Source: Porticoccaceae bacterium
Lineage (GTDB): Bacteria > Pseudomonadota > Gammaproteobacteria > Pseudomonadales > Porticoccaceae
Assembly: GCA_002692165.1 (NCBI GenBank)
Contig: NZJL01000049.1
Location: 11,149-16,257 of the forward strand
Reading direction: 5' to 3'
Length of the DNA: 5,109 nucleotides
The position numbers were made by a program, and so were the translations under genes. The notes beneath the pieces were generated by a model. The model was not told the origin of the DNA, searched no databases, and was given only the letters and a program-made list of their open reading frames with translations. Below, piece by piece: positions 1 through 5,109 of the stretch (position 1 is the first letter of the stretch; each line of letters begins with the position of its first letter).

Positions 1-607
1 GAAACATTTCATTAAGAATCTCCAATCCGTTAGAGGTGAGCTGCCGTGAAGTTATTTCCGCCCCTCCAACCGGGGCATGAATCCCTCGCGAGACTTCGAT
101 ATTTCCCATAATGAATGTTGGCGCGCTCCCCAACGAATCCGAAGTGTCTCCAGACACCCTCAGCTTATCATTGACCGCTGCAGCAGATAAGGTGCCGGCT
201 TCAAAACCCAAGTTTCCTTGATATGTTATTCCGATACTGCTGATCATAGCAGGTACATTAGTCACACCGGCGGTCTTTTCGATGACTGTCAAGCCAGTTC
301 CAACGGGCTGAAACGCTGAGTCAATAGGAGCCTGAACTGTGGCTGTCAAGACAAATTCGTTATCTTCACCGGTTAAGATGTAGTTAAGAACATTATATCC
401 ACAAGCCTCTCCAATAGGGGCAACCAGGCCCGCCAAGTCTGCTACGCCCGAAATATCAGAAATTGTAAGGGTGGTGACGCCATCAGAAATTGCAAAACCG
501 TCGGTTGGCGCGGCCGCACCGGCATCATCAATGGCCCATTTATATACCGCGGTAACCCCTATTATGGATTGGACGGCATCTACGGGACCACCTGTGGCAT
601 CATTCAA
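1..607 (-). CDS. Partial acidic, probably beta-rich secreted or surface-type protein; both ends unresolved
   Basis: The minus strand is open for 202 codons from the TTG at 605-607 to the window edge; the frame really begins just after a TAA at 629-631. I do not recognise a named family. The product is rich in Gly, Ala, Thr, Ser and Asp, poor in Lys and Arg, has a single Cys, and shows no signal peptide or membrane segment in the visible part. Numbered from the TTG, residues 38-92 alternate short beta-like stretches (FAISDGVTTLTISD) with a helix-like 'GVADLAGLV' and end in 'NEFVLTATV'. That order loosely resembles flagellin-IN or similar bead-like repeat modules of extracellular proteins, which is inference only. 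The start is poor: TTG is the only candidate, and its upstream GGCGGA touches it with no spacer. The real gene may therefore begin elsewhere, be frameshifted at the T7 run (616-622 on the plus strand), or be a 5'-truncated remnant. Coding is supported by the long open frame and protein-like composition. Confidence 0.6.
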   Translation of the reverse strand, partial: MNDATGGPVDAVQSIIGVTAVYKWAIDDAGAAAPTDGFAISDGVTTLTISDISGVADLAGLVAPIGEACGYNVLNYILTGEDNEFVLTATVQAPIDSAFQPVGTGLTVIEKTAGVTNVPAMISSIGITYQGNLGFEAGTLSAAAVNDKLRVSGDTSDSLGSAPTFIMGNIEVSRGIHAPVGGAEITSRQLTSNGLEILNEMF

Positions 608-761
608 TCCGCCGGAAAAAAAGACTTGTTAATCACGGTGTCTACAAACCATGAATGCAAAACACTTTTTCGCCGGGAAACTGAAATCTAAGAAGTGGGC
701 TCTATAGCTTTGAATATTGCCTCGTCCTGAAGGAAAACCCGAAAAGAAAAAGACTTGCAAG
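608..761. other. Non-coding spacer with repeated A/T tracts
   Basis: This stretch lies between the amidohydrolase stop and the start-less surface-type reading frame. No convincing gene is seen in it. A minus-strand frame of 70 codons crosses it (841-629), but its first part lies inside the amidohydrolase gene in another frame and its composition is not protein-like. The spacer holds two direct copies of AAAAAGACTTG and one arm of an inverted repeat, listed separately. Read on the minus strand, just past the amidohydrolase stop, the sequence is CTTGCAAG followed by TCTTTTTCTTTT. This U-rich tract could assist transcription termination, but CTTGCAAG has no loop, so a classical intrinsic terminator is not supported. 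Confidence 0.5.
618..757. repeat. Two direct copies of an 11-bp AAAAAGACTTG tract
   Basis: AAAAAGACTTG occurs at 618-628 and again at 747-757 in the same orientation, 129 bp apart. The similarity extends imperfectly on the left: CCGGAAAAAAAGACTT in one copy against CCGAAAAGAAAAAGACTT in the other. The first copy sits exactly where the surface-type reading frame loses its 5' end, and the second lies just beyond the amidohydrolase stop. Low-complexity A-runs make some of the match expected by chance. Confidence 0.45.
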
Positions 762-825
762 CTAGGTTTCCAACCTATAAACACGCTTTGCAGTCCCTTG
801 GAACAAAAAGTCTTTTTCTCTTTCG
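740..825. repeat. Imperfect 17-18 bp inverted repeat spanning the amidohydrolase 3' end
   Basis: The left arm CGAAAAGAAAAAGACTT (740-756) is the reverse complement of the right arm AAGTCTTTTTCTCTTTCG (808-825) apart from a single-base indel. The arms are separated by 51 bp. The right arm lies inside the amidohydrolase gene, where it encodes the 'NEREKDF' stretch, and the left arm is just downstream of its stop. In the minus-strand transcript the purine-rich arm comes first and the U-rich arm second, so a long A/U-rich stem could form around the stop codon. It might protect the 3' end or aid termination, but the loop is large and function is not shown. Confidence 0.45.
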
Positions 826-1784
826 TTAAACTGATTACCAATTTTCTTCAGCGCGTTCCACAACACCGCGTAAGACACCGAAAGTTTATCGACTGGAAAA
901 TTACTTTCGAACATACAACGCTCCGGTCCAAAGCAATCTATGGTGAAAAGGTAGTAATCTTGGTGCGCTAAGACGAGTTCATCTGACGATGCAGGCAAGT
1001 CGCGTTCATCCCAACCCCAGCCATTTATGGGCATGGCCAGTCCCCCTAATTTGGCGAAAACATTTTCGCATTTGGCTAGCTGCCGAACATCACGTTGCCA
1101 TTGGGGAAAAATATCACGCTGCTTACCTTGATAAGGTCCAATTCCAAGCGGCCCGCCGAAATGGTCAAAGATGATGATGGTTTCGGGAAATGCTTGCGCC
1201 AAATCTATCAACTCTCTAATCTGAGGATGCAATAGCCAAGCATCATAAGAGAGACCGGCGGGAGCAAGCCGAGAAAATCCCTCTCGAAATTCTTTCATCA
1301 TCATCAGATGCTCGATCCGTCCCGCATAGCGATCTACTGCCGGCGGGTCGGGATAGTAAGCGGTCGCATGACGAATACCCCTCAAGAGGCCTCCACCTGC
1401 CTCCACGTGTGCCGATATCACTTCTTCCACTGCGGCTCCCAGACGGAGGTCTGCATGACTAACAATCCCTTTGATGGGTGGTCTGCCCTGTGATGAATCA
1501 AGTACGGACAAATCAGCAGCAGATTTAACATAATCAGTTTCACCAACCGGTCTCATCGATTGAGGACCACTGACACGGTAATCCGCCCCGCATTCGACGA
1601 AGACAGTTGCCATGATATTGTGTCCGGATGCGGTGTCCGCCCATAAATCTTTAAGGTCGTAGTCAACGCTCCGATTAAGAGTGCGATGATTTCTCCAAAG
1701 GTGATGATGCGGATCTATTATCGGTCTATCTGGTTCAATGATATCCTCATGGACCAAAGACAACCAATCACTTAATTCAGACAT
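762..1784 (-). CDS. Amidohydrolase-2 family (COG3618-type) TIM-barrel hydrolase
   Basis: This 340-residue protein fits the Amidohydro_2 family, which includes 2-pyrone-4,6-dicarboxylate lactonase (LigI), sugar lactonases and sulfomuconolactone hydrolase. Visible family marks are the strand-1 HxH motif in DPHHHLW (residues 24-30, His26 and His28), GIRH (136-139), DAWLLHPQ (181-188, with His186), IFDHFGGP (205-212) and the C-terminal MFESNFPVDK (291-300). In classical members this last segment reads SDWP with a catalytic Asp; here the aligned residue is Asn295, with Asp299 nearby. The likely reaction is hydrolysis of a lactone or related ring in the cytoplasm, since there is no signal peptide; the substrate cannot be read from sequence. 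I chose the second Met. An upstream in-frame ATG at 1794-1796 has only A/T-rich sequence before it, whereas the ATG at 1782-1784 is preceded by GGAGAGG at good spacing. It is the last of the co-directional metabolic genes, and its 3' end carries one arm of an inverted repeat. Confidence 0.94.
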   Translation of the reverse strand: MSELSDWLSLVHEDIIEPDRPIIDPHHHLWRNHRTLNRSVDYDLKDLWADTASGHNIMATVFVECGADYRVSGPQSMRPVGETDYVKSAADLSVLDSSQGRPPIKGIVSHADLRLGAAVEEVISAHVEAGGGLLRGIRHATAYYPDPPAVDRYAGRIEHLMMMKEFREGFSRLAPAGLSYDAWLLHPQIRELIDLAQAFPETIIIFDHFGGPLGIGPYQGKQRDIFPQWQRDVRQLAKCENVFAKLGGLAMPINGWGWDERDLPASSDELVLAHQDYYLFTIDCFGPERCMFESNFPVDKLSVSYAVLWNALKKIGNQFNEREKDFLFQGTAKRVYRLET

Positions 1785-1787
1785 TAG

Positions 1788-1794
1788 CCTCTCC
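1788..1794 (-). promoter_or_regulatory. Ribosome binding site deciding the amidohydrolase start
   Basis: On the minus strand GGAGAGG is followed by CTA and then ATG (1784-1782). The GGAG core lies six bases before that ATG, which is good Shine-Dalgarno spacing. The site overlaps the upstream in-frame ATG, which has no such site of its own, so translation most likely begins at the downstream ATG. Confidence 0.7.
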
Positions 1795-1796
1795 AT

Positions 1797-1936
1797 TTTT
1801 TTATCTTATCTTTTCAACCCTGACTAAAATTTTTGGTACCCTAAATTGCATTCAATAAGAAAAAAGTGCAAGCCGATGGCATGAACTAGCGACGACCTGT
1901 CGCCTTTGCAAACCATCTCAAGCCACGCCATTTGAG
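1797..1936. other. Intergenic spacer between aminotransferase and amidohydrolase
   Basis: At 140 bp this is one of the wider gaps in the gene run and the most likely place for a separate amidohydrolase promoter. It contains a small perfect hairpin, GCGAC at 1889-1893 and GTCGC at 1899-1903 with a 5-base loop, not followed by a T-run. A weaker CTCAA/TTGAG pair lies next to the aminotransferase stop. On the minus strand TTGCAC occurs about 80 bases before the amidohydrolase start, but no good -10 box stands at the right distance, so no promoter is called. Confidence 0.4.
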
Positions 1937-3058
1937 CTAGATTTCTTCTTCAATAAAATCCCTCACCATTCGGAGTGCATCTGGCATATTCTTTCTACCA
2001 AATCCAATCCTAAAAAAATTGCCACGGAGGTTAAAGACGCTAGCTGGTACAACTAAAACCCCTTTGGTATTCAAAAGTTTTTCTGCAAAAACATCTGAAT
2101 TTAGATGGCCCATTATTTTCGGAAACCCAATACATCCGGCCTTCGGCCTCGTCCAAGCGAATAAATCAACTTGGTCCGAAAAAAAGCGATCGAGTAATGC
2201 AATATTCGACTGAATGATCTCCAGATTACGAGCCAGAATTTTATCTTGACTGCGAAGAGCAATAAGCGCTAAGACCTCAGAGGGTGCACTGTTGCAGATA
2301 GAGAGATAGTGCTTAACATTGGACAATTCCGACAAAAGTTGTCGGCTCTGAGCCGCTATCCAACCTACCCGCAACCCCGGCAAACCAAACGATTTTGACA
2401 TCACTCCGAGACTAATGCCTTTCTCATAAATACTCGCCATCGTTGGCAACCGATTTGAGGGTTCAAGCTCTAGGTTGCGATATACTTCATCAGAAAAAAT
2501 CCAAATATCGTTGGTCCTGGCTATTTCAACGAGTTGCTCCTGCTGTGTTTTTGTTATGACTGCTCCTGTGGGATTATGAGGGTAGTTAATTAAAAGTAAT
2601 TTTGTCGTAGGCTTTATCGCTTCAATAACCCTGTCGTTATGCAGTTCCCAACCATCCACTTCGTCAAGGCCCACCTCGGTCACCTCGCACAAAGACGACG
2701 GCACAGACTCCAGCGATTGATAACATGGCGTGACGACAATTGCGTGATCAGTTGGTTCCAATAGGGCATGGCAAAGGCAGTAAATCCCCTCCTCGGCTCC
2801 AGCGAAACTCAATATATTGGCGCCTTCGATATCATCTCCATACAAGCCTGCTATCTCCTCAAGCAGCAAAGGCATTCCGTATGGCTCGGTGTAGTGTAAA
2901 GAGAGTTCATCCCAAAGTTTTCGGCTTTCAGAATCTGCTAGATCCAATATTTGGCCAAGCGAATGTGTCTCTGAATCGGAGCCGCCAAGCATGAATGGCG
3001 CACTAAATTCGCGAGCCGACAGGTAGTCTTCAAGATTAAATATTGGTAGTTTACTCAT
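1937..3058 (-). CDS. Class I/II PLP-dependent aminotransferase
   Basis: This 373-residue protein is a complete fold-type I aminotransferase of the aspartate aminotransferase superfamily, close to the usual family length. It should move an amino group between an amino acid and a 2-oxo acid through pyridoxal phosphate in the cytoplasm. Motifs in order are a glycine-containing loop near residues 85-91 (FAGAEEG), CYQS (112-115, Tyr113 probably stacking on the cofactor), NYPHNPTG (158-165, Asn162), SDEVYR (189-194, Asp190 pairing with the pyridine nitrogen and Tyr193), SKSFGLPGLRVGW (221-233, Lys222 as the Schiff-base lysine, Arg230 near the phosphate) and FRIGFGR (349-355, Arg350 as the likely substrate-carboxylate anchor). 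The N-terminus (FNLEDYLSAREF) follows the start directly, so the first Met is accepted; a weak TTAGG lies eight bases upstream. Substrate is not deducible. It could equally be a PLP lyase or cyclase of the same fold, but the full motif set favours transamination. It follows the acetyltransferase gene by 77 bp. Confidence 0.95.
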   Translation of the reverse strand: MSKLPIFNLEDYLSAREFSAPFMLGGSDSETHSLGQILDLADSESRKLWDELSLHYTEPYGMPLLLEEIAGLYGDDIEGANILSFAGAEEGIYCLCHALLEPTDHAIVVTPCYQSLESVPSSLCEVTEVGLDEVDGWELHNDRVIEAIKPTTKLLLINYPHNPTGAVITKTQQEQLVEIARTNDIWIFSDEVYRNLELEPSNRLPTMASIYEKGISLGVMSKSFGLPGLRVGWIAAQSRQLLSELSNVKHYLSICNSAPSEVLALIALRSQDKILARNLEIIQSNIALLDRFFSDQVDLFAWTRPKAGCIGFPKIMGHLNSDVFAEKLLNTKGVLVVPASVFNLRGNFFRIGFGRKNMPDALRMVRDFIEEEI

Positions 3059-3135
3059 GCGTTACGCCTAACCTGAATAATTTTAAAATCGTGGTCTTGA
3101 TGGACATTAAAACGAGAAATGACTTTGCTAATCTA

Positions 3136-3561
3136 TCACGTCAGTTTCATAAACTGATGCGGTATCCCCGCTTCATAAAATACTTCGCCCTCAATCTTAA
3201 AACCAAACCGAGAATAGAAAGGTATGGCATGCTTTTGTGCGTGCAAAAATATATTATTGATATCTTTATCCTTGGCGAAACCAATCATGAATCGCAATAG
3301 CTGCCCACCGATTCCAAGATTGCGATGTTTTGCCAACACGGCCATGCGACCGATCTGTCCGTCACGAACCAGTCGCCCGCAACCGACCGCGTCCGAACCT
3401 ATAAGAGCCATAAAATGATAGTGGTTTGGATCTGATGAGTCCCATTCATCTCTTTCATCAACGTTTTGCTCCTCTACAAATACCGTTCTCCGAATATTCG
3501 TCAGATCAGTGTAATACTCATCCCAATTACAAGCTTTGATTTTGGCAGCTAACCCATTCAT
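3136..3561 (-). CDS. GNAT family N-acetyltransferase, small single-domain
   Basis: With the start at Met 3559-3561 the product is 141 residues, the usual size of stand-alone GNAT enzymes of the ElaA/YjcF-like type, which transfer acetyl from acetyl-CoA to an amine. Visible marks are IRRTVFVEEQNV (23-34), typical of the N-terminal helix in this group, the beta-4 strand IGRMAVL (70-76), the acetyl-CoA pyrophosphate loop RNLGIGG (80-86, matching R-x-x-G-x-G), LHAQKHAIPFYSRFGF (106-121) and a C-terminal GIPHQFM (132-138). An in-frame ATG upstream at 3673-3675 would add 38 residues. Those residues are basic, unlike the family, and lack a ribosome site, so I prefer the shorter form, although its own GAG-only site is weak. 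The acceptor is unknown: a small metabolite or a protein N-terminus are both possible. It sits between the nitrilase-family and aminotransferase genes on the same strand. Confidence 0.9.
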   Translation of the reverse strand: MNGLAAKIKACNWDEYYTDLTNIRRTVFVEEQNVDERDEWDSSDPNHYHFMALIGSDAVGCGRLVRDGQIGRMAVLAKHRNLGIGGQLLRFMIGFAKDKDINNIFLHAQKHAIPFYSRFGFKIEGEVFYEAGIPHQFMKLT

Positions 3562-3718
3562 TTTGGACTCAGAATATTTTCGTGGAAAGACTCTAATGTA
3601 ACTTAAACGGCGCGTATACTTATGCACCCTCGCTTTATCTAAATGCGCTCCCTTGTAAAGGAACGTCAAGGTCATATCGGTAAAATTTAAAGCGATTAAT
3701 CAGTTAGGGAAAAATAGT

Positions 3719-3724
3719 CCTCCT
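3719..3724 (-). promoter_or_regulatory. Orphan consensus Shine-Dalgarno AGGAGG after the nitrilase-family stop
   Basis: On the minus strand the TGA of the nitrilase-family gene is followed at once by AGGAGG, a full consensus ribosome binding site. No ATG, GTG or TTG lies at usable distance downstream, and all three frames reach a stop within about 20 bases. It may be chance or the remains of a lost downstream gene. The acetyltransferase starts too far away to use it. Confidence 0.4.
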
Positions 3725-4588
3725 TCAGTACACAGTCATTCTTCTGTGTGACGCAATGGGCATTCGATCAGAAATCTTTTGGATCATCGATAAATCCAGA
3801 TCAGCCACCACTGTACCCTCTCCTTTGTCTAGGCTTGCGAGAACGTTGCCCCAAGGATCAATTACCATGGTTTGTCCCCAAGTGCTTAACTTTTCATTAT
3901 GAGAACCGCCCTGATTTGGCGCCACTATGAAACACTGGCATTCGATGGCCCTAGCGCGCAACAAAATTTCCCAATGATCCCTTCCAGTTGCCTCTGTAAA
4001 AGCAGACGGAATTAATATTATGCTCACACCTTTCTGAGCAAAATCGAAAAATAATTCCGGAAACCGGAGGTCATAGCATATGGCTAAACCGATCCGACCC
4101 CAAGGACTATCAAACACGACCGGTCTGCTTCCTTGGCTAAAGTCGTTAGACTCTCGATAACGTCGATTAGTATCAGACACATCAACGTCAAAAAGATGGA
4201 TTTTGTCATAATATTCGTGTACGTGCCCGTCGGGGTGAAAAACCACTGAGGTTGCGAAAGGTTTTTCAACTTCTTCAGACTGGCGATCATGTCCTTCAAT
4301 TGAGTGCCTTAAAGGGAAGCTTCCAGCAACGATCCACATACCTAGTTCTTTTGCCATCTGTGCGAAAGTGGCTAAAAATTTAACCTCTTGGGATCTATCA
4401 AACGATGGTCGGGTACCATACGTAAGGAAGTTTTCTGGCAAAACAGCTAAATCCACTAACTCATGTTTGGCTTCGTTCAATAACTTACGGGCTGACGCCA
4501 TGTTAGCATCAAGATCTGATTTGCTAACCATCTGAATCGCGGCAACTCTGACATAAGTATTTTCTGTTGCAGTTCTTTTATTTGTCAT
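3725..4588 (-). CDS. Nit-family carbon-nitrogen hydrolase, likely deaminated-glutathione or omega-amidase type
   Basis: This 287-residue protein is a full-length member of the nitrilase superfamily, which hydrolyses amide C-N bonds with a Glu-Lys-Cys triad. The triad is visible as Glu52 in LAVLPENF (47-54), Lys129 in YDKIHLFDVDV (127-137) and Cys171 in AICYDLRFPELF (169-180). Further family marks are YRES (144-147), PSAFTEATGRDHWEILLRARAIE (194-216, cited by position) and DPWGNVLA (244-251). The HLFDVDV and YRES signatures, with the alpha-helical HWE segment, match the Nit1/Nit2 branch, which removes deaminated glutathione or alpha-ketoglutaramate formed by transaminase side reactions. The exact substrate is inference. 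No signal peptide is present, so it is cytoplasmic. The start is the only upstream ATG before the conserved RVAAIQM; its ribosome site is weak. An alpha-hydroxy-acid oxidase gene ends 76 bp upstream, and an aminotransferase lies two genes downstream, which suits a metabolite-repair role. Confidence 0.94.
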   Translation of the reverse strand: MTNKRTATENTYVRVAAIQMVSKSDLDANMASARKLLNEAKHELVDLAVLPENFLTYGTRPSFDRSQEVKFLATFAQMAKELGMWIVAGSFPLRHSIEGHDRQSEEVEKPFATSVVFHPDGHVHEYYDKIHLFDVDVSDTNRRYRESNDFSQGSRPVVFDSPWGRIGLAICYDLRFPELFFDFAQKGVSIILIPSAFTEATGRDHWEILLRARAIECQCFIVAPNQGGSHNEKLSTWGQTMVIDPWGNVLASLDKGEGTVVADLDLSMIQKISDRMPIASHRRMTVY

Positions 4589-4664
4589 CTAACTGATATA
4601 ATGAATAAAATTTTCTTATGCCCCTTGGCAAAATATGCTCGCTAAATTTGCGTGTAGAAAACGA

Positions 4665-5109
4665 CTAAAATTTATCAACCAAAGTTTTTCGGTCGATCGT
4701 ATTTGGAGCGGTATGACCGGTGAGCGCCATCGCAATCCGTAATTCCTCCCTCAATAGGCGTAAGAGTTCGTTAACACCTGTTTGTCCATGAGCAGCCAGA
4801 GCATATACCCATGCCCTACCAATTAAAACCGCATCAGCACCCAAAGCTTGCATTCGGATTATATCGGTGCCGGAACTGACGCCCCCATCAACAAGAATTG
4901 GAATGGCCCCAGCAACTCTATCCGCAATGGCTGGTAAAGCTCTGGCAGAAGATGGAGCACCATCTAATTGCCGACCACCGTGATTGGATACGACTATTCC
5001 GTCGACACCAATTTTTAGGGCTTGTGAGGCATCCTGCGGATCTAAAAGTCCCTTTAAAATAATCTTACCTGACCAGTTTTCACGAATGAAAGATATGTCA
5101 TCCCAAGTC
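4665..5109 (-). CDS. FMN-dependent alpha-hydroxy-acid oxidase/dehydrogenase, C-terminal part
   Basis: The frame runs to the window edge, giving the last 147 residues of a protein whose family is usually about 350-400 residues. This is the L-lactate dehydrogenase, glycolate oxidase and mandelate dehydrogenase family, which oxidises 2-hydroxy acids to 2-oxo acids with FMN. Visible marks, numbered from the first full codon, are the TWDD start of the segment (1-4), a KGLL strand carrying the conserved FMN-contacting Lys, SNHGGRQLDGA (42-52, with the catalytic base His and the substrate-carboxylate Arg), the phosphate-binding DGGVSSGTDI (74-83) and GADAVLIGRAWVYALAAHG (89-107). The terminal helix region MALTGH follows. 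The substrate cannot be assigned from this portion: L-lactate, glycolate, mandelate and others are all possible. The enzyme may be membrane-associated (dehydrogenase type) or soluble (oxidase type), which would be decided by the missing N-terminal half. It is first in the visible co-directional run. Confidence 0.94.
   Translation of the reverse strand, partial: TWDDISFIRENWSGKIILKGLLDPQDASQALKIGVDGIVVSNHGGRQLDGAPSSARALPAIADRVAGAIPILVDGGVSSGTDIIRMQALGADAVLIGRAWVYALAAHGQTGVNELLRLLREELRIAMALTGHTAPNTIDRKTLVDKF

Noticed and set aside
739..766. Intrinsic terminator after the amidohydrolase
   Set aside because: A T-rich tract exists, but the preceding CTTGCAAG palindrome has no loop and the AGGTT/AACCT stem is only five pairs and set too far away.
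629..841. 70-codon minus-strand frame with ATG
   Set aside because: Its first part lies inside the amidohydrolase gene in another frame, there is no ribosome site, and the composition (Phe-, Lys- and Ser-rich from T-runs) is that of a chance frame. It is in frame with the surface-type sequence but separated from it by a TAA.
717..971. 84-codon plus-strand frame
   Set aside because: It is mostly antisense to the amidohydrolase 3' end and has no family resemblance.
1889..1903. Hairpin GCGAC-loop-GTCGC as a terminator for the aminotransferase
   Set aside because: The stem is short and is not followed by a T-run on the minus strand, so it is mentioned only as part of the spacer.
3043..3300. 85-codon plus-strand frame crossing the gap between aminotransferase and acetyltransferase
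   Set aside because: Most of it is antisense to the acetyltransferase, whose motifs are unmistakable; it has no recognisable domain and no ribosome site.
4604..4631. Possible promoter for the nitrilase-family gene: TTGCCA, 16 bases, TTTATT on the minus strand
   Set aside because: The -35 is good but the -10 matches only four of six in an A/T-rich stretch, and the implied leader would be about ten bases; not distinguishable from chance.

Overview
All credible genes in this window lie on the minus strand, so transcription runs from high to low coordinates. From about 5109 down to 762 there is a co-directional run of five ordinary metabolic genes. In order of transcription they are: the C-terminal part of an FMN-dependent alpha-hydroxy-acid oxidase/dehydrogenase (cut by the window edge); a Nit-type carbon-nitrogen hydrolase resembling deaminated-glutathione amidase; a small GNAT acetyltransferase; a fold-type I PLP aminotransferase; and an Amidohydro_2 (COG3618-type) TIM-barrel hydrolase. 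Each call rests on motifs that can be read in the translation.

From about 607 down to 1 there is a different kind of coding sequence. It is open through the window edge, acidic, rich in Gly, Ala, Ser and Thr, and probably beta-rich, as secreted or surface proteins often are. It has no convincing start codon. The stretch between it and the amidohydrolase (608-761) carries several copies of an AAAAAGACTTG-like tract in direct and inverted orientation. This may be a gene boundary, the scar of a truncation, or an assembly junction.

The organism is most likely a Gram-negative bacterium, perhaps a marine or environmental proteobacterium. This is inferred from the gene types, moderate base composition, small gene spacings and Shine-Dalgarno-like sites, and the lineage cannot be fixed from this window. 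No tRNA, rRNA, CRISPR array, insertion sequence or phage integration module was seen.

The metabolic genes could plausibly work around keto acids. The oxidase makes 2-oxo acids from 2-hydroxy acids, the aminotransferase interconverts 2-oxo acids and amino acids, Nit-type amidases clear omega-amide keto-acid by-products of transaminases, and COG3618 enzymes often hydrolyse lactones or related ring compounds. That link is inference, because gaps of about 75-160 bp separate the genes and no operon promoter is convincing. No clearly new defence or mobile system was found. The most unusual part is the 1-825 region.
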